64,000 bases of DNA, from contig NZ_JAEUAK010000008.1 in the NCBI RefSeq assembly GCF_019511345.1, forward strand, positions 1 to 64,000. Reading direction: 5' to 3'. A program made the position numbers and the translations under genes. A model generated the notes under the pieces. It saw only the letters and a program-made list of their open reading frames with translations. It searched no databases and was not told where the DNA came from. Of the stretch, positions 1 through 8,389 are shown in pieces (the first letter of the stretch is position 1; every line of letters begins with the position of its first letter). The DNA is from Rhizobium mesosinicum. Lineage in GTDB: Bacteria > Pseudomonadota > Alphaproteobacteria > Rhizobiales > Rhizobiaceae.

Positions 1-1737
1 GTTGCGGGGGATGCGCTGGCTTTCCCCCTTCTCCCCCGCGGGGAGAAGATGTCCGTTAGGACAGATGAGGGGGCGAGCGACGTGCGGAGCGAGCGGCTGA
101 GCGCAAGCGAGGCCGAGGGTGTGGCCCCCTCATCCGACCCTTCGGGCCACCTTCTCCCCGGTGGGGAGAAGGGGAGTCGCGCACTTCGGCCGTCTTTCGA
201 CCCTCTCGACTGCGAGATGGCCGCTCCTTGGACCGGCCCACGCCCAGCCATCCTCGCAGACATCCTCGACGTTCCATGGCGCACCAAAGGCGATACAGTC
301 GAGCGCATTGAGCTGCTCGCCGCCAAGCTCGTTTCCGGCGAACTCACATGCCCACCCCCCTGGTCCCAAACCAGAGCCGTCCTCGACGAAATCGAAGCCC
401 GTCTCAAACCATCCATCCTCGCCTGCGGTCCTGCCGAAATCACCAGCCTGCTCCGCGGCCTCGACGGCCGTTTCGTCCCGCCCGGCCCATCCGGCGCACC
501 GACGCGCGGGCGGCCGGATGTCCTGCCGACGGGGCGGAATTTCTACTCGGTCGACAGCCGCGCCGTGCCGACGCCAGCGGCTTATGAACTCGGCAAGAAA
601 TCCGCCGAACTGCTGATCCGCCGTTATGTGCAGGATCAAGGCGAATGGCCTGTCTCCTTCGGGCTGACGGCCTGGGGCACGTCGAATATGCGCACCGGGG
701 GCGACGATATCGCCCAGGCGCTGGCGCTGATCGGCGTCAAGCCGGTCTGGGACATGGCCTCGCGCCGCGTCACCGGCTACGAGATCATCCCGCCCGCTAT
801 GCTACGGCGGCCGCGCGTCGACGTGACGTTGCGGATTTCCGGTTTCTTCCGTGATGCCTTTCCCGAACAGATCGCGCTCTTCGACAAGGCGATCCGAGCC
901 GTTGGCGCGCTGGACGAGGATGCCGTCGACAATCCGATCGCCGAGCGCATGCGCGGCGAGGCGGCGCGGCTTGCTGCTGCCGGGCTCGATCAAAAGGCCG
1001 CGGCAAAGCGAGCCGGCTATCGTATCTTCGGGTCCAAGCCCGGCGCCTATGGCGCCGGCTTGCAGGCGCTGATCGACGAGAAGGGCTGGGAGCGGCGCGC
1101 CGATCTCGCGGAAGCCTATCTCGTCTGGGGCGGTTATGCCTATGGCGCGGGCGAGGAGGGACAGGCCGAGCGCGGAATTTTCGAGGAGCGGCTGCGCTCC
1201 ATCCAGGCGGTCGTGCAGAACCAGGACAATCGCGAGCACGACCTGCTCGACAGTGACGACTACTACCAGTTCGAAGGCGGCATGGCGGCGGCGGCGGAAG
1301 AGCTCGCCGGCGCGCGGCCGGCGATCTATCACAACGACCATTCGCGGCCGGAAAAGCCCGTAATCCGTTCGCTCGAAGAAGAGATCGGGCGGGTGGTGCG
1401 CGGACGTGTCGTCAATCCGAAATGGATCGAGGGCGTCATGCGCCACGGCTATAAGGGTGCTTTCGAGATATCAGCGACGGTCGATTATCTCTTTGCCTTT
1501 GCGGCGACGACAGGGGCTGTCGGCAACCATCATTTCGAAGCGGTCTATCAGGCGTTTGTCGCCGACCACAAGGTGCGCGATTTCATGGCCGAGAAGAACC
1601 CGGCCGCCCTTTCCGAGATGAAGGAGCGGCTCATGGAGGCGATGGAACGCAAGCTCTGGACGCCGCGCAGCAACTCAGCGCAATTCGATCTCAGTGAACA
1701 TAACCAAACCAAGAAAAGAGCAGGCAGCCATGAGTGA
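1..1737 (+). CDS. cobN: CobN, aerobic cobaltochelatase large subunit (C-terminal part; 5' end outside window)
   Basis: The large subunit of the CobNST cobaltochelatase inserts Co(II) into hydrogenobyrinic acid a,c-diamide with ATP hydrolysis in the aerobic B12 pathway. The frame is open from base 1, so the gene begins upstream of the window; about 578 codons are present of a protein usually near 1,250 residues. CobN-type blocks include PTGRNFYSVDSRAVPTPAAY (about 515-575 nt) and the conserved tail with NPKWIEGVMRHGYKGA. Codons 9-57 are encoded by a palindromic repeat (bases 24-172) and look unlike the rest; family-like sequence resumes at FDPLDCEMAAPWTGP. An internal ATG at 49 lies inside the repeat and is not a credible start. 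The 3' end overlaps cobO by 8 bases, indicating co-transcription. Confidence 0.93.
   Translation, partial: VAGDALAFPLLPRGEKMSVRTDEGASDVRSERLSASEAEGVAPSSDPSGHLLPGGEKGSRALRPSFDPLDCEMAAPWTGPRPAILADILDVPWRTKGDTVERIELLAAKLVSGELTCPPPWSQTRAVLDEIEARLKPSILACGPAEITSLLRGLDGRFVPPGPSGAPTRGRPDVLPTGRNFYSVDSRAVPTPAAYELGKKSAELLIRRYVQDQGEWPVSFGLTAWGTSNMRTGGDDIAQALALIGVKPVWDMASRRVTGYEIIPPAMLRRPRVDVTLRISGFFRDAFPEQIALFDKAIRAVGALDEDAVDNPIAERMRGEAARLAAAGLDQKAAAKRAGYRIFGSKPGAYGAGLQALIDEKGWERRADLAEAYLVWGGYAYGAGEEGQAERGIFEERLRSIQAVVQNQDNREHDLLDSDDYYQFEGGMAAAAEELAGARPAIYHNDHSRPEKPVIRSLEEEIGRVVRGRVVNPKWIEGVMRHGYKGAFEISATVDYLFAFAATTGAVGNHHFEAVYQAFVADHKVRDFMAEKNPAALSEMKERLMEAMERKLWTPRSNSAQFDLSEHNQTKKRAGSHE
24..172. repeat. 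RIME-like palindromic repeat inserted in frame within cobN
   Basis: Two inverted halves flank about 50 bases. The left half holds CTTCTCCCC-CGC-GGGGAGAAG (28-48), the small hairpin TGTCCGTTAGGACA (50-63) and GATGAGGGGG (65-74). The right half (125-171) holds CCCCCTCATC and a second CTTCTCCCC-type palindrome. This is the architecture of the rhizobial intergenic mosaic elements. Here it lies inside coding sequence, keeps the frame and adds no stop codon. A decayed half copy is at 25978-26030. Confidence 0.8.
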
Positions 1738-2362
1738 TGAGCCAGTAGAGACAGCCGAAAAGGACGACGCCCGCCACGCTGAGAAGATGGCTAAGAAGAA
1801 GGCCGCCCGCGACAAGATCATGGCAAAGAAGACGGACGAGAAGGGCCTGATCATCGTCCATACCGGCAAGGGCAAGGGCAAGTCTTCGGCTGCTTTCGGT
1901 ATGATCTTCCGCCATATTGCCCACGGCAAGCCGTCTGCCGTCGTGCAGTTCATCAAGGGCGCGATGTGGACCGGCGAACGCGATCTCATCGAAAAGCATT
2001 TCTCCGACATCTGCCAGTTCCACACGATGGGTGAGGGCTTTACCTGGGAAACGCAGGATAGGGCACGTGATGTGGCGGCGGCGGGTGCGGCCTGGGAAAA
2101 GGCCAAGGAACTGATCCGCGACGAGCGTAATTCCATGGTGCTGCTCGACGAAATCAATATCGCACTGCGCTATGACTATCTCGATGTCAACGAGGTGGTG
2201 GCGTTCCTGAAAGCCGAGAAGCCACACATGACCCATGTCGTGCTGACCGGGCGCAACGCCAAGGAAGAGTTGGTCGAGATTGCCGATCTCGTCACGGAGA
2301 TGGAGCTTGTCAAACATCCTTTCCGCTCCGGCATCAAGGGGCAGCCGGGCGTGGAGTTCTGA
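1730..2362 (+). CDS. cobO: CobO, cob(I)yrinic acid a,c-diamide adenosyltransferase
   Basis: CobO/BtuR transfers the adenosyl group of ATP to the reduced cobalt of the corrinoid in the cytoplasm. The 210-residue protein has the P-loop HTGKGKGKSS near residues 43-52, the VVQFIKGAMWTGE block and the LLDEINIALRYDYL Walker-B-like segment, all typical of the family at normal length. A lysine-rich N-terminal extension (EKMAKKKAARDKIMAKK) precedes the P-loop, as in other alphaproteobacterial CobO. I chose the ATG at 1730 (MSDEPVE), which overlaps the cobN stop; an in-frame ATG at 1694 lies further inside cobN and is less likely. Confidence 0.96.
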   Translation: MSDEPVETAEKDDARHAEKMAKKKAARDKIMAKKTDEKGLIIVHTGKGKGKSSAAFGMIFRHIAHGKPSAVVQFIKGAMWTGERDLIEKHFSDICQFHTMGEGFTWETQDRARDVAAAGAAWEKAKELIRDERNSMVLLDEINIALRYDYLDVNEVVAFLKAEKPHMTHVVLTGRNAKEELVEIADLVTEMELVKHPFRSGIKGQPGVEF

Positions 2363-2609
2363 TCCCGAGTTGGCCAGATGGCTTCTCCTTTTGATCGCCT
2401 GTCAATTCCAGGGCAGGGCGATCATCAGCGAAAGCGGTGCAGCCTATCAATTACGCCAGAGGTAATGGAAGCCGGGCCGGTCTGGATCAAGTTCAGGTCG
2501 AGGCCTGGTGATTTGACAGGCGTGAGGCGGGTCCGGAGATTCCCCGGAGGAGACACCCGCCGGGTGTATCGGCCAAGACGGTGCTGACCACGATTGATCA
2601 GATAAAGTT
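2363..2609. other. Intergenic region between convergent cobO and tauE-like gene, with two imperfect hairpins
   Basis: No convincing gene is seen. Two inverted repeats are visible: GATCGCC...GGGCGATC around 2393-2421, and GGCGGGT...ACCCGCC around 2527-2562. Neither has a clear T-tract. They may end transcripts from one or both sides. I looked for a cobalamin riboswitch and found no convincing B12-box. Confidence 0.4.
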
Positions 2610-3395
2610 CTAAACCCTAAGCCAGACACGCAGCGGGTTTCCGGGATCGGCCAGAAGTTTGATCGCAAAGGCGATGCAGACGATGACGAGCAGCGGCTTG
2701 ATGAGCCTTGCACCGACGCGCATGGCGAGCCGCGAGCCCAACTGTGCGCCGAGGAACTGGCAGGCGCCCATCAGAAGGCCGATCTTCCAGAGCGTCGCGC
2801 CGAAGCTTGCGAAGACGATGAGCGCGCCGAAATTCGAGCCGAGATTAAGAAGCTTGGTGTGTGCCGTCGCCTTCAGCATGCCGAAACCGGCAAGGGTGAC
2901 GAAAGCCAGCATGAAGAAGGAGCCGGTGCCGGGGCCGAAGACGCCGTCGTAGAAGCCAATGAGCGGTACCAGCGTCAGGCCGAAGAGGAAGGGCGTCATC
3001 CGGCGGTGCGTGTCTGAATCGTTGAGGTTCGGCTTTACGGCGAAGAAGATGGCGATCGCGACCAGCAGCACCGGCATGATCGCCTGCAGCACCTGGCCGG
3101 GAACGAGTGTGGCAAGGGCTGCGCCGAGTGCACCGCCCATGACGGCCATCAGCGCCATCGGCAATTGGGCGGAAAGCCTCACATGGCCCTTGCGGGCATA
3201 GGCGATGGTTGCCGAGGCGGCGCCGAAAAGGGACTGCACCTTGTTGGTGCCGAGCGTCTGTAGCGGCGGAATGCCGGCGATCAGCATGGCGGGGACGGTG
3301 ATCAGGCCGCCGCCGCCGGCAATGGAATCGACGAAACCGGCAAAGAAAGCAGCCGCGCAGAGCAGCAGAAGCAGATGGATGGCGATGTCAGGCAA
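2610..3395 (-). CDS. TauE/SafE-family membrane exporter (COG0730)
   Basis: Predicted inner-membrane transporter of the TauE/SafE/YfcA superfamily, whose members export sulfite, sulfoacetate or related anions. The 261-residue sequence is mostly hydrophobic, with about eight membrane segments. It carries the family signature FAGFVDSIAGGGGLITVPAML near the N-terminus and the second-repeat signature IGFYDGVFGPGTGSFFMLAF. The substrate cannot be told from sequence. No ATG fits the N-terminus: the likely start is TTG at 3395 (LPDIAIHLLLL). The reading frame stays open far upstream, but that part is antisense to other genes. It is convergent with cobO and divergent from cobE, and may use a shared promoter region with cobE. 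Confidence 0.88.
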   Translation of the reverse strand: MPDIAIHLLLLLCAAAFFAGFVDSIAGGGGLITVPAMLIAGIPPLQTLGTNKVQSLFGAASATIAYARKGHVRLSAQLPMALMAVMGGALGAALATLVPGQVLQAIMPVLLVAIAIFFAVKPNLNDSDTHRRMTPFLFGLTLVPLIGFYDGVFGPGTGSFFMLAFVTLAGFGMLKATAHTKLLNLGSNFGALIVFASFGATLWKIGLLMGACQFLGAQLGSRLAMRVGARLIKPLLVIVCIAFAIKLLADPGNPLRVWLRV

Positions 3396-3498
3396 GATGC
3401 TATTCCGGGAGAGGTATGCGGGGGCGGGGTCGGGTGGCCTTGTTGCATTTCCCGCCTTGAGCTGCAATGGCTCCGGCGACACGGCGGAGCGCAATCGG

Positions 3499-3927
3499 GT
3501 GACGGGAATGGGCCAAATCACCATTGATGAGACAAGGCGGCATGTGCTCGGGCTCGGTTGCGAGCGCGGGACCCCTGATAGCGAGGTGATGGCGCTTGCC
3601 GTCGAGGCGTTGAGGGCGGTCGGTATCAGCGGGGCTGAGCTTGCGGCTGTTGCCTCGATCGATAGCCGCGCGCAAGAGCCGGCGATCCTCGCCGTTGCTG
3701 CGCATTTTTCCGTGCCTGCCGTGTTCTTCGATGCGGCGCGGCTGGAGGAGGAGACGCCGCGGCTGAAAAATCCCTCCGAGATCGTCTTTGCCCGCGTCGG
3801 CTGCCATGGTGTTGCAGAAGCCGCTGCCCTTGCTGCGATCGGCGAGGCTGCGGAGCTGGTGCTCGGCAAGATCAAATCTCGGCATGCGACAGCCGCCGTC
3901 GCCCGCATCGGGTTGCGCAAAGCCTGA
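3499..3927 (+). CDS. cobE: CobE / CbiG C-terminal-domain protein of cobalamin synthesis
   Basis: Small (about 142 aa) CobE protein, homologous to the C-terminal domain of CbiG. CobE is associated with the aerobic ring-contraction stage of B12 synthesis but its exact role is not settled. Supporting signs are the N-terminal VLGLGCERGTP motif (family consensus hxlGhGCrrgt), the helix AVASIDSRAQEPAILAVA with its conserved S-ID-K/R-EP pattern, and FFDAARLEEE. GTG at 3499 has a GGAG at 3486-3489 with good spacing; ATG at 3508 (MGQITIDE) is an alternative. It sits among cob genes but is separated from cobA by a nucleoside hydrolase. Confidence 0.85.
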   Translation: MTGMGQITIDETRRHVLGLGCERGTPDSEVMALAVEALRAVGISGAELAAVASIDSRAQEPAILAVAAHFSVPAVFFDAARLEEETPRLKNPSEIVFARVGCHGVAEAAALAAIGEAAELVLGKIKSRHATAAVARIGLRKA

Positions 3928-3984
3928 CGGGCGTTATGGTGGCGGCATCTCGCGGCGCTGTCCGGCTGACAGCGATTCGAATCC

Positions 3985-4083
3985 GGAGCATCTTCGTTTT
4001 TTGAATCACGAATGTGCTCTATCTCTTTGTTTTCATGCCGTTCCGGGCGCAAAACCGCTGCAGGTTTTTGCTGGAATTGCTTT
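3985..4083. repeat. Degenerate copy of a ~106-bp MITE-like Rhizobium repeat
   Basis: This segment matches 46783-46888 along its whole length: GAGCAT..TTCG, a short hairpin, ATCTCTTTGTTTTCA, CGCAAAACCGCT and TTTTGCTGGAATTGCT are shared. Its terminal repeats have decayed. It ends directly against the ribosome-binding site of the next gene, so it forms most of that gene's 5' leader. Confidence 0.85.
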
Positions 4084-4094
4084 GGAGGATACAT

Positions 4095-5045
4095 ATGCAC
4101 AAGGTCATTTATGACACGGATCCGGGCGTCGATGACGCAATGGCGCTTCTCTTCCTGCATCGCCATCCGGAGATCGACCTGATCGGCATCACCACGATCT
4201 TCGGCAATGCCTCGATCGAGACGACGACGCGCAATGCGCTGTTCCTGAAGCGGGAATGGAATATCGCAGCCCCCGTCGCCAAGGGCGCAAGCGTCACCAT
4301 CGATCCCTCGCGCCACGAGCGTCCGTGGCCGACCATGGTGCATGGCGAGAACGGCCTCGGTGACATGCCGGTGCCTGATGTGATCGACCTGCCGGTCGAT
4401 CCGCGCCCGGCGCATCGCTTCATCATCGAGACGGTGCGCGCCAATCCGGGCGAGGTGACGCTGGTGGCCGTCGGCCGCATGACGAATCTGGCGCTGGCAC
4501 TGAAGGAAGACCCCGAGATCGCCGGCCTCGTGAAGGACGTCGTCATCATGGGCGGTAATTTCTATGTCCCGGGCAATGTCTCGCCGGTTGCCGAAGCCAA
4601 TATTCATGGCGATCCGGAAGCGGCCGATATCGTGCTGACCGCGCCGTGGAAGGTCGTCGTCATCGGCCTCGACGTCACCGCGGTCACCACGATGAGCCGC
4701 AGCTATCTCGGCGACATGGCAGCCAAGGGCGACAAGGCGGTCAAGCAACTCGACGAGCTGTCTCAGTCCTATATCGACTTCTACAAGCACGCCGTTGAAG
4801 ACGGCATGATGGTGCATGACAGCTGCGCCAGCGTCTATGTCGTGGCGCCGGAATTGTTCAAGACCATCACGGGGTCAGTGCGCGTCGTCTGTGGCGGCAT
4901 TGCCGATGGCCAGACGGTTATCAAGCCGGATGGCCGTCGCTTCCCGCCGGGCGACTGGGACGGCCTGCCGAGCCAGATCGTTGCCACCGGCATCGAGTCG
5001 GAAAAGGTGATCGGTTTGATCCGCGAGACGCTTCTGCGGGTCTGA
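4095..5045 (+). CDS. Inosine-uridine preferring nucleoside hydrolase family protein
   Basis: Cytoplasmic N-ribohydrolase family (IUNH/RihA-like), splitting nucleosides into base and ribose. The calcium/ribose-binding N-terminal motif DTDPGVDDAMAL is at residues 6-17. MGGNFYVPGNVSPVAEANIHGDPEAA carries the conserved N and D of the active site, and HDSCA (about residue 241) supplies the expected histidine and aspartate. At 316 residues the length is normal. ATG at 4095 has a strong GGAGG at 4084-4088; the frame reads further upstream only through the repeat at 3985-4083. A strong terminator follows. It interrupts the cob genes with no obvious link to B12, although ribose or base salvage is plausible. 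Confidence 0.93.
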   Translation: MHKVIYDTDPGVDDAMALLFLHRHPEIDLIGITTIFGNASIETTTRNALFLKREWNIAAPVAKGASVTIDPSRHERPWPTMVHGENGLGDMPVPDVIDLPVDPRPAHRFIIETVRANPGEVTLVAVGRMTNLALALKEDPEIAGLVKDVVIMGGNFYVPGNVSPVAEANIHGDPEAADIVLTAPWKVVVIGLDVTAVTTMSRSYLGDMAAKGDKAVKQLDELSQSYIDFYKHAVEDGMMVHDSCASVYVVAPELFKTITGSVRVVCGGIADGQTVIKPDGRRFPPGDWDGLPSQIVATGIESEKVIGLIRETLLRV

Positions 5046-5052
5046 TGGCTTC

Positions 5053-5094
5053 AACGGGCCGGCTGCGTATTTTGCGGTTGGCCCGTTTCTATTT
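5053..5094 (+). terminator. Rho-independent terminator after the nucleoside hydrolase
   Basis: AACGGGCC (5053-5060) pairs perfectly with GGCCCGTT (5080-5087), the stem can extend inward through CGGC/GTTG pairs, and TTTCTATTTT follows. Confidence 0.8.
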
Positions 5095-5238
5095 TGGAGT
5101 CCAATCAATCGCTTGTCTGGATTTCTTTGGGAATTGATTCCGCTTCTTCCGGAGTCGATTCAACTCCGTTTCGTCAACTTGCAGTGCGCGACCTCTGATG
5201 CCGTTGACCTCGTCATCAGCCGGGCCTAGATCAGCGGG

Positions 5239-6087
5239 ATGATTGATAGCGCATTCTCACATCTGCCTGCGTTGGAGCCGGGCAGTGTCTGGCTTGTTGG
5301 CGCCGGTCCGGGCGATCCGGGCCTGCTCACGTTGCTGGCTGCCAAGGGGCTCGCGGAAGCCGATGTGATCGTCCATGATGCGCTGGTCAACGAGGAATGC
5401 CTGAAGCTCGCACGAACAGGCGCGGAGCTCGAATATGCGGGAAAACGCGGCGGCAAGCCGTCTGCCAAGCAGCGGGATATTTCGCTTCGGCTGGTGGAAT
5501 TGGCGCGGGCCGGAAAGCGCGTGCTGCGGCTGAAGGGTGGCGATCCCTTCGTCTTCGGGCGCGGTGGGGAAGAGGCGCTGACGCTGGTCGAGCACGATAT
5601 TCCGTTCCGCATCGTGCCGGGTATCACCGCCGGGATCGGCGGGCTTGCCTATGCCGGCATTCCGGTGACCCATCGTGAAATCAACCATGCCGTGACCTTC
5701 CTCACCGGCCATGATTCTTCCGGCATCGTACCCGATGCGGTCAATTGGGAGGCGATCGGCAAGGGCTCGCCCGTCATCGTCATGTATATGGCGATGAAGC
5801 ATATCGCCCAAATCAGCACCAATCTGATTGCCTCGGGCCGCTCGGCATCCGAACCCGTAGCTTTCGTCTGCAATGCGGCGACCGGCGACCAGCAGGTGCT
5901 GGAGACGACGCTTGGGCAAGCGCCGGAAGCCGTTGCCGCCTCCGGGCTGGAACCGCCGGCGATCGTCGTTGTCGGCGAGGTGGTGCGGCTGCGCGCCTCG
6001 CTCGACTGGCTGGGTGCTCTCGGCGGACGGCGGCTGCAGCCCGATCCCTTCAGACATGCCAACGGCCGAGGAAAGGAGACGGCATGA
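5239..6087 (+). CDS. cobA: CobA, uroporphyrinogen-III C-methyltransferase (SUMT)
   Basis: Makes precorrin-2 from uroporphyrinogen III with two SAM, the first committed step of B12 and siroheme synthesis. The 282-residue protein has the SAM-binding VGAGPGDPGLLT motif near residue 21, the family block LKGGDPFVFGRGGEEA near 96-111 and VPGITAGIGGLAYAGIP near 123-139. Length fits a single-domain SUMT with no CysG-type dehydrogenase part. It starts a tight operon: the stop TGA overlaps the cobB ATG (ATGA at 6084-6087), and cobC and cobD follow in the same way. Confidence 0.96.
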   Translation: MIDSAFSHLPALEPGSVWLVGAGPGDPGLLTLLAAKGLAEADVIVHDALVNEECLKLARTGAELEYAGKRGGKPSAKQRDISLRLVELARAGKRVLRLKGGDPFVFGRGGEEALTLVEHDIPFRIVPGITAGIGGLAYAGIPVTHREINHAVTFLTGHDSSGIVPDAVNWEAIGKGSPVIVMYMAMKHIAQISTNLIASGRSASEPVAFVCNAATGDQQVLETTLGQAPEAVAASGLEPPAIVVVGEVVRLRASLDWLGALGGRRLQPDPFRHANGRGKETA

Positions 6088-7391
6088 GCGGATTGCTGAT
6101 CGCCGCACCATCCTCCGGTTCCGGCAAAACGACGGTCACGCTCGGGCTGCTGCGGGCGCTGCGCAATCGCGGCGTGGCCGTCGCACCCGGCAAGGCCGGC
6201 CCCGATTATATCGATCCGGCCTTCCATGCTGCGGCAAGCGGCGCGCTCTGCCTGAATTTCGATCCCTGGGGAATGCGGCCGGAGCTGATTTCCGCCAATG
6301 CGACGCTGCACCGCTCCGGCGACCGGGTATTATTGATCGAGGGCATGATGGGCCTGTTCGACGGGGCTGCGGACGGGCGCGGCACGGCAGCGGATCTTGC
6401 GGCCCAGCTCGGGCTTTCGGTCGTGCTGGTCGTCGATGCTTCGCGGCTGTCGCAATCGGTGGCGCCGCTCGTCAGCGGCTTTGCCGGTTTCCGCGCCGAT
6501 GTACGCATCGCCGGCGTTATCCTCAACAAGGTCGGCAGCGATCGGCATGAGGCGATGCTGCGCCAGGCGCTGGAAGCGATCCGCATGCCCATCGTTGCCG
6601 TCATCCGCAAGGATGCGATGCTGGCGCTGCCGGAGCGGCATCTGGGGCTGGTACAGGCGGGAGAACATGGCGCGCTTGACGCGTTCATCGACTATGCGGC
6701 GAATGCCGTTTCCGAAGAGTGCAATTTTGAGTTCCTGATGCGCATCGCGCGTCAGGGCATGAACCGTCCATCGGCTGCCAATATTGCCCGGCTGATGCCC
6801 TTCGGCACGCACATTGCCGTCGCCCGCGATATCGCCTTTGCCTTCTGCTACGAGCACATGCTGCTCGGCTGGCGGCGGCGCGGGGCGGAGATTTCGTTCT
6901 TTTCGCCGCTGGCGGATGAGGCGCCGGCAGCGGATGCCGACGCGATCTATCTGCCGGGTGGCTATCCCGAGCTGCATGCGGGAAAGCTTGCGGCTTCGCA
7001 GAATTTCGCAGCCGGCATGAAGGCTGCGGCAGCGCGCGGCGTGCGCATCTATGGCGAATGCGGCGGCTACATGGTGCTTGGCGACGGGCTGATCGACGCG
7101 GCAGGCGAGCGCCATGAAATGCTCGGCCTGCTGCCGGTCGTCACCAGTTATGAGACGCGTAAGCGGCATCTCGGTTACCGGCGCGTGACGCCGCTTGCAG
7201 ACGGCTTCTTCGACAGGCCGATGACGGCGCATGAATTCCACTATTCGACCATCGTCTCCGAAGGGGAGGCCGACCGGATGTTTGCCGCGCAGGATGCGCT
7301 CGGCAACGATCTCGGCCTGGCCGGATTGCGGCGCGGGCAGGTGGCCGGCTCCTACATGCATCTGATCGATCTTGCGGGAGCTGCCGCATGA
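6084..7391 (+). CDS. cobB: CobB, hydrogenobyrinic acid a,c-diamide synthase (glutamine-hydrolysing)
   Basis: Amidates the a and c side chains of hydrogenobyrinic acid using glutamine and ATP, giving the substrate of CobNST. The 435-residue protein has an N-terminal P-loop/dethiobiotin-synthetase-like domain (APSSGSGKTTVTLGLL, residues 6-21; GKAGPDYIDPAFH) and a C-terminal class-I glutaminase domain with the nucleophile cysteine in IYGECGGYMVLG and the partner histidine in HEFHYS. ATG at 6084 follows GGAAAGGAG and overlaps the cobA stop. The frame also runs open upstream inside cobA, which is not coding for CobB. It overlaps cobC by four bases. Confidence 0.96.
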   Translation: MSGLLIAAPSSGSGKTTVTLGLLRALRNRGVAVAPGKAGPDYIDPAFHAAASGALCLNFDPWGMRPELISANATLHRSGDRVLLIEGMMGLFDGAADGRGTAADLAAQLGLSVVLVVDASRLSQSVAPLVSGFAGFRADVRIAGVILNKVGSDRHEAMLRQALEAIRMPIVAVIRKDAMLALPERHLGLVQAGEHGALDAFIDYAANAVSEECNFEFLMRIARQGMNRPSAANIARLMPFGTHIAVARDIAFAFCYEHMLLGWRRRGAEISFFSPLADEAPAADADAIYLPGGYPELHAGKLAASQNFAAGMKAAAARGVRIYGECGGYMVLGDGLIDAAGERHEMLGLLPVVTSYETRKRHLGYRRVTPLADGFFDRPMTAHEFHYSTIVSEGEADRMFAAQDALGNDLGLAGLRRGQVAGSYMHLIDLAGAAA

Positions 7392-8389
7392 GTGCGCCGA
7401 TCGTGCATGGCGGCGGCATTACCGCGGCGGCGGCAAGCTTCGGCGGGCGGCCGGAGGATTGGCTGGATCTTTCAACCGGCATCAATCCCAATCCGGTGAC
7501 GCTGCCGGATATCCCGGCGCGGGTGTGGCATCGGCTGCCGGACCGTCACCTGGTCGAGACGGCGCGATATGCTGCGCGCGACCACTATCGCAGCGGTGCG
7601 ATCCTGCCGCTTCCGGTTCCCGGTACGCAATCGGTCATCCAGCTTCTGCCGCGGCTCGTTCAGCCGGGAAGGCGGGTGGCAATCCTGTCGCCGACCTATG
7701 GGGAATATGCGCGGGCTTTCAGCGTTGCGGGTTTTACGGTCGATACGGTCAGGGATATCGATGACATCGGTGCACGGCACGGGCTGGCAGTGGTCGTCAA
7801 TCCGAACAATCCGGATGGCCGCATACACTCTTCCGACAAGCTGGAAGCGCTGCATGATCGGCTGAAGGCGACAGGCGGCTTTCTTGTTGTAGATGAGGCT
7901 TTCGGGGATACGAGCCCGGAGGCAAGCCTTGTGCCGCGTGCATCAGATCTTCCGAACCTGATCATCTTCCGTTCCTTCGGCAAGTTCTTCGGCCTTGCAG
8001 GACTCAGGCTCGGCTTTGCCATTGCACGGGGCGATATCCTCCAGCATTTCGAGGACTGGCTCGGTCCCTGGGCGGTGTCGGGGCCGGCGCTGTTTCTGGC
8101 GAGCTCGCTGTTGAATTCGGATGTCTCTGCCATTGCCCGCTCGATTGCCGAGCGCCAGGCAGGCCTGCATGCCGTGCTTGCCGGAGCCGGGCTTGCCGCT
8201 GCCGGCGGCACGCCGCTTTTCACCCTCGTTGCCGATGCGAAGGCCGGTGACATTTACACTGAACTCTGTCGCCATCATATTCTCGTCCGCCGGTTCGATT
8301 ATGCGCCGGACTGGCTGCGCTTCGGCCTTGCGCCTGACGCTGCTGATGATGCACGACTCGCTGCGGCCCTTCGGAGCTTTGACCGATGA
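7388..8389 (+). CDS. cobC: CobC, PLP-dependent aminotransferase-like enzyme of B12 synthesis
   Basis: CobC/CobD-type fold-type-I PLP enzyme, related to histidinol-phosphate aminotransferase. It takes part in forming the (R)-1-amino-2-propanol linker (L-threonine-phosphate decarboxylase) used by CbiB/CobD. The N-terminal HGGG and DLSTGINPNP motifs are typical. The PLP-binding lysine is in FRSFGKFFGLAGLRLGF (about 192-208), and VVNPNNPDGR and VVDEAFGD are the cofactor-contact motifs. Length is 333 aa. It overlaps cobB and cobD through ATGA junctions, so translation is probably coupled across the four genes. Confidence 0.94.
   Translation: MSAPIVHGGGITAAAASFGGRPEDWLDLSTGINPNPVTLPDIPARVWHRLPDRHLVETARYAARDHYRSGAILPLPVPGTQSVIQLLPRLVQPGRRVAILSPTYGEYARAFSVAGFTVDTVRDIDDIGARHGLAVVVNPNNPDGRIHSSDKLEALHDRLKATGGFLVVDEAFGDTSPEASLVPRASDLPNLIIFRSFGKFFGLAGLRLGFAIARGDILQHFEDWLGPWAVSGPALFLASSLLNSDVSAIARSIAERQAGLHAVLAGAGLAAAGGTPLFTLVADAKAGDIYTELCRHHILVRRFDYAPDWLRFGLAPDAADDARLAAALRSFDR

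Noticed and set aside
4014..4094. N-terminal extension of the nucleoside hydrolase
   Set aside because: The extra residues are translated from the interspersed repeat; the conserved start DTDPGVDD follows ATG 4095 with a strong ribosome-binding site.
2610..4817. A 735-residue leftward reading frame covering the TauE-type gene and regions antisense to cobE and the nucleoside hydrolase
   Set aside because: Only the last 261 residues look like a protein family; the rest is the antisense of well supported genes.
5046..5238. Possible cobalamin riboswitch before cobA
   Set aside because: Only a terminator hairpin for the upstream gene and AT-rich sequence are seen; no B12-box-like core or matching stems.
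5745..6083. Upstream extension of cobB inside cobA
   Set aside because: Out-of-frame shadow of cobA; CobB begins at ATG 6084 with the P-loop six residues in.
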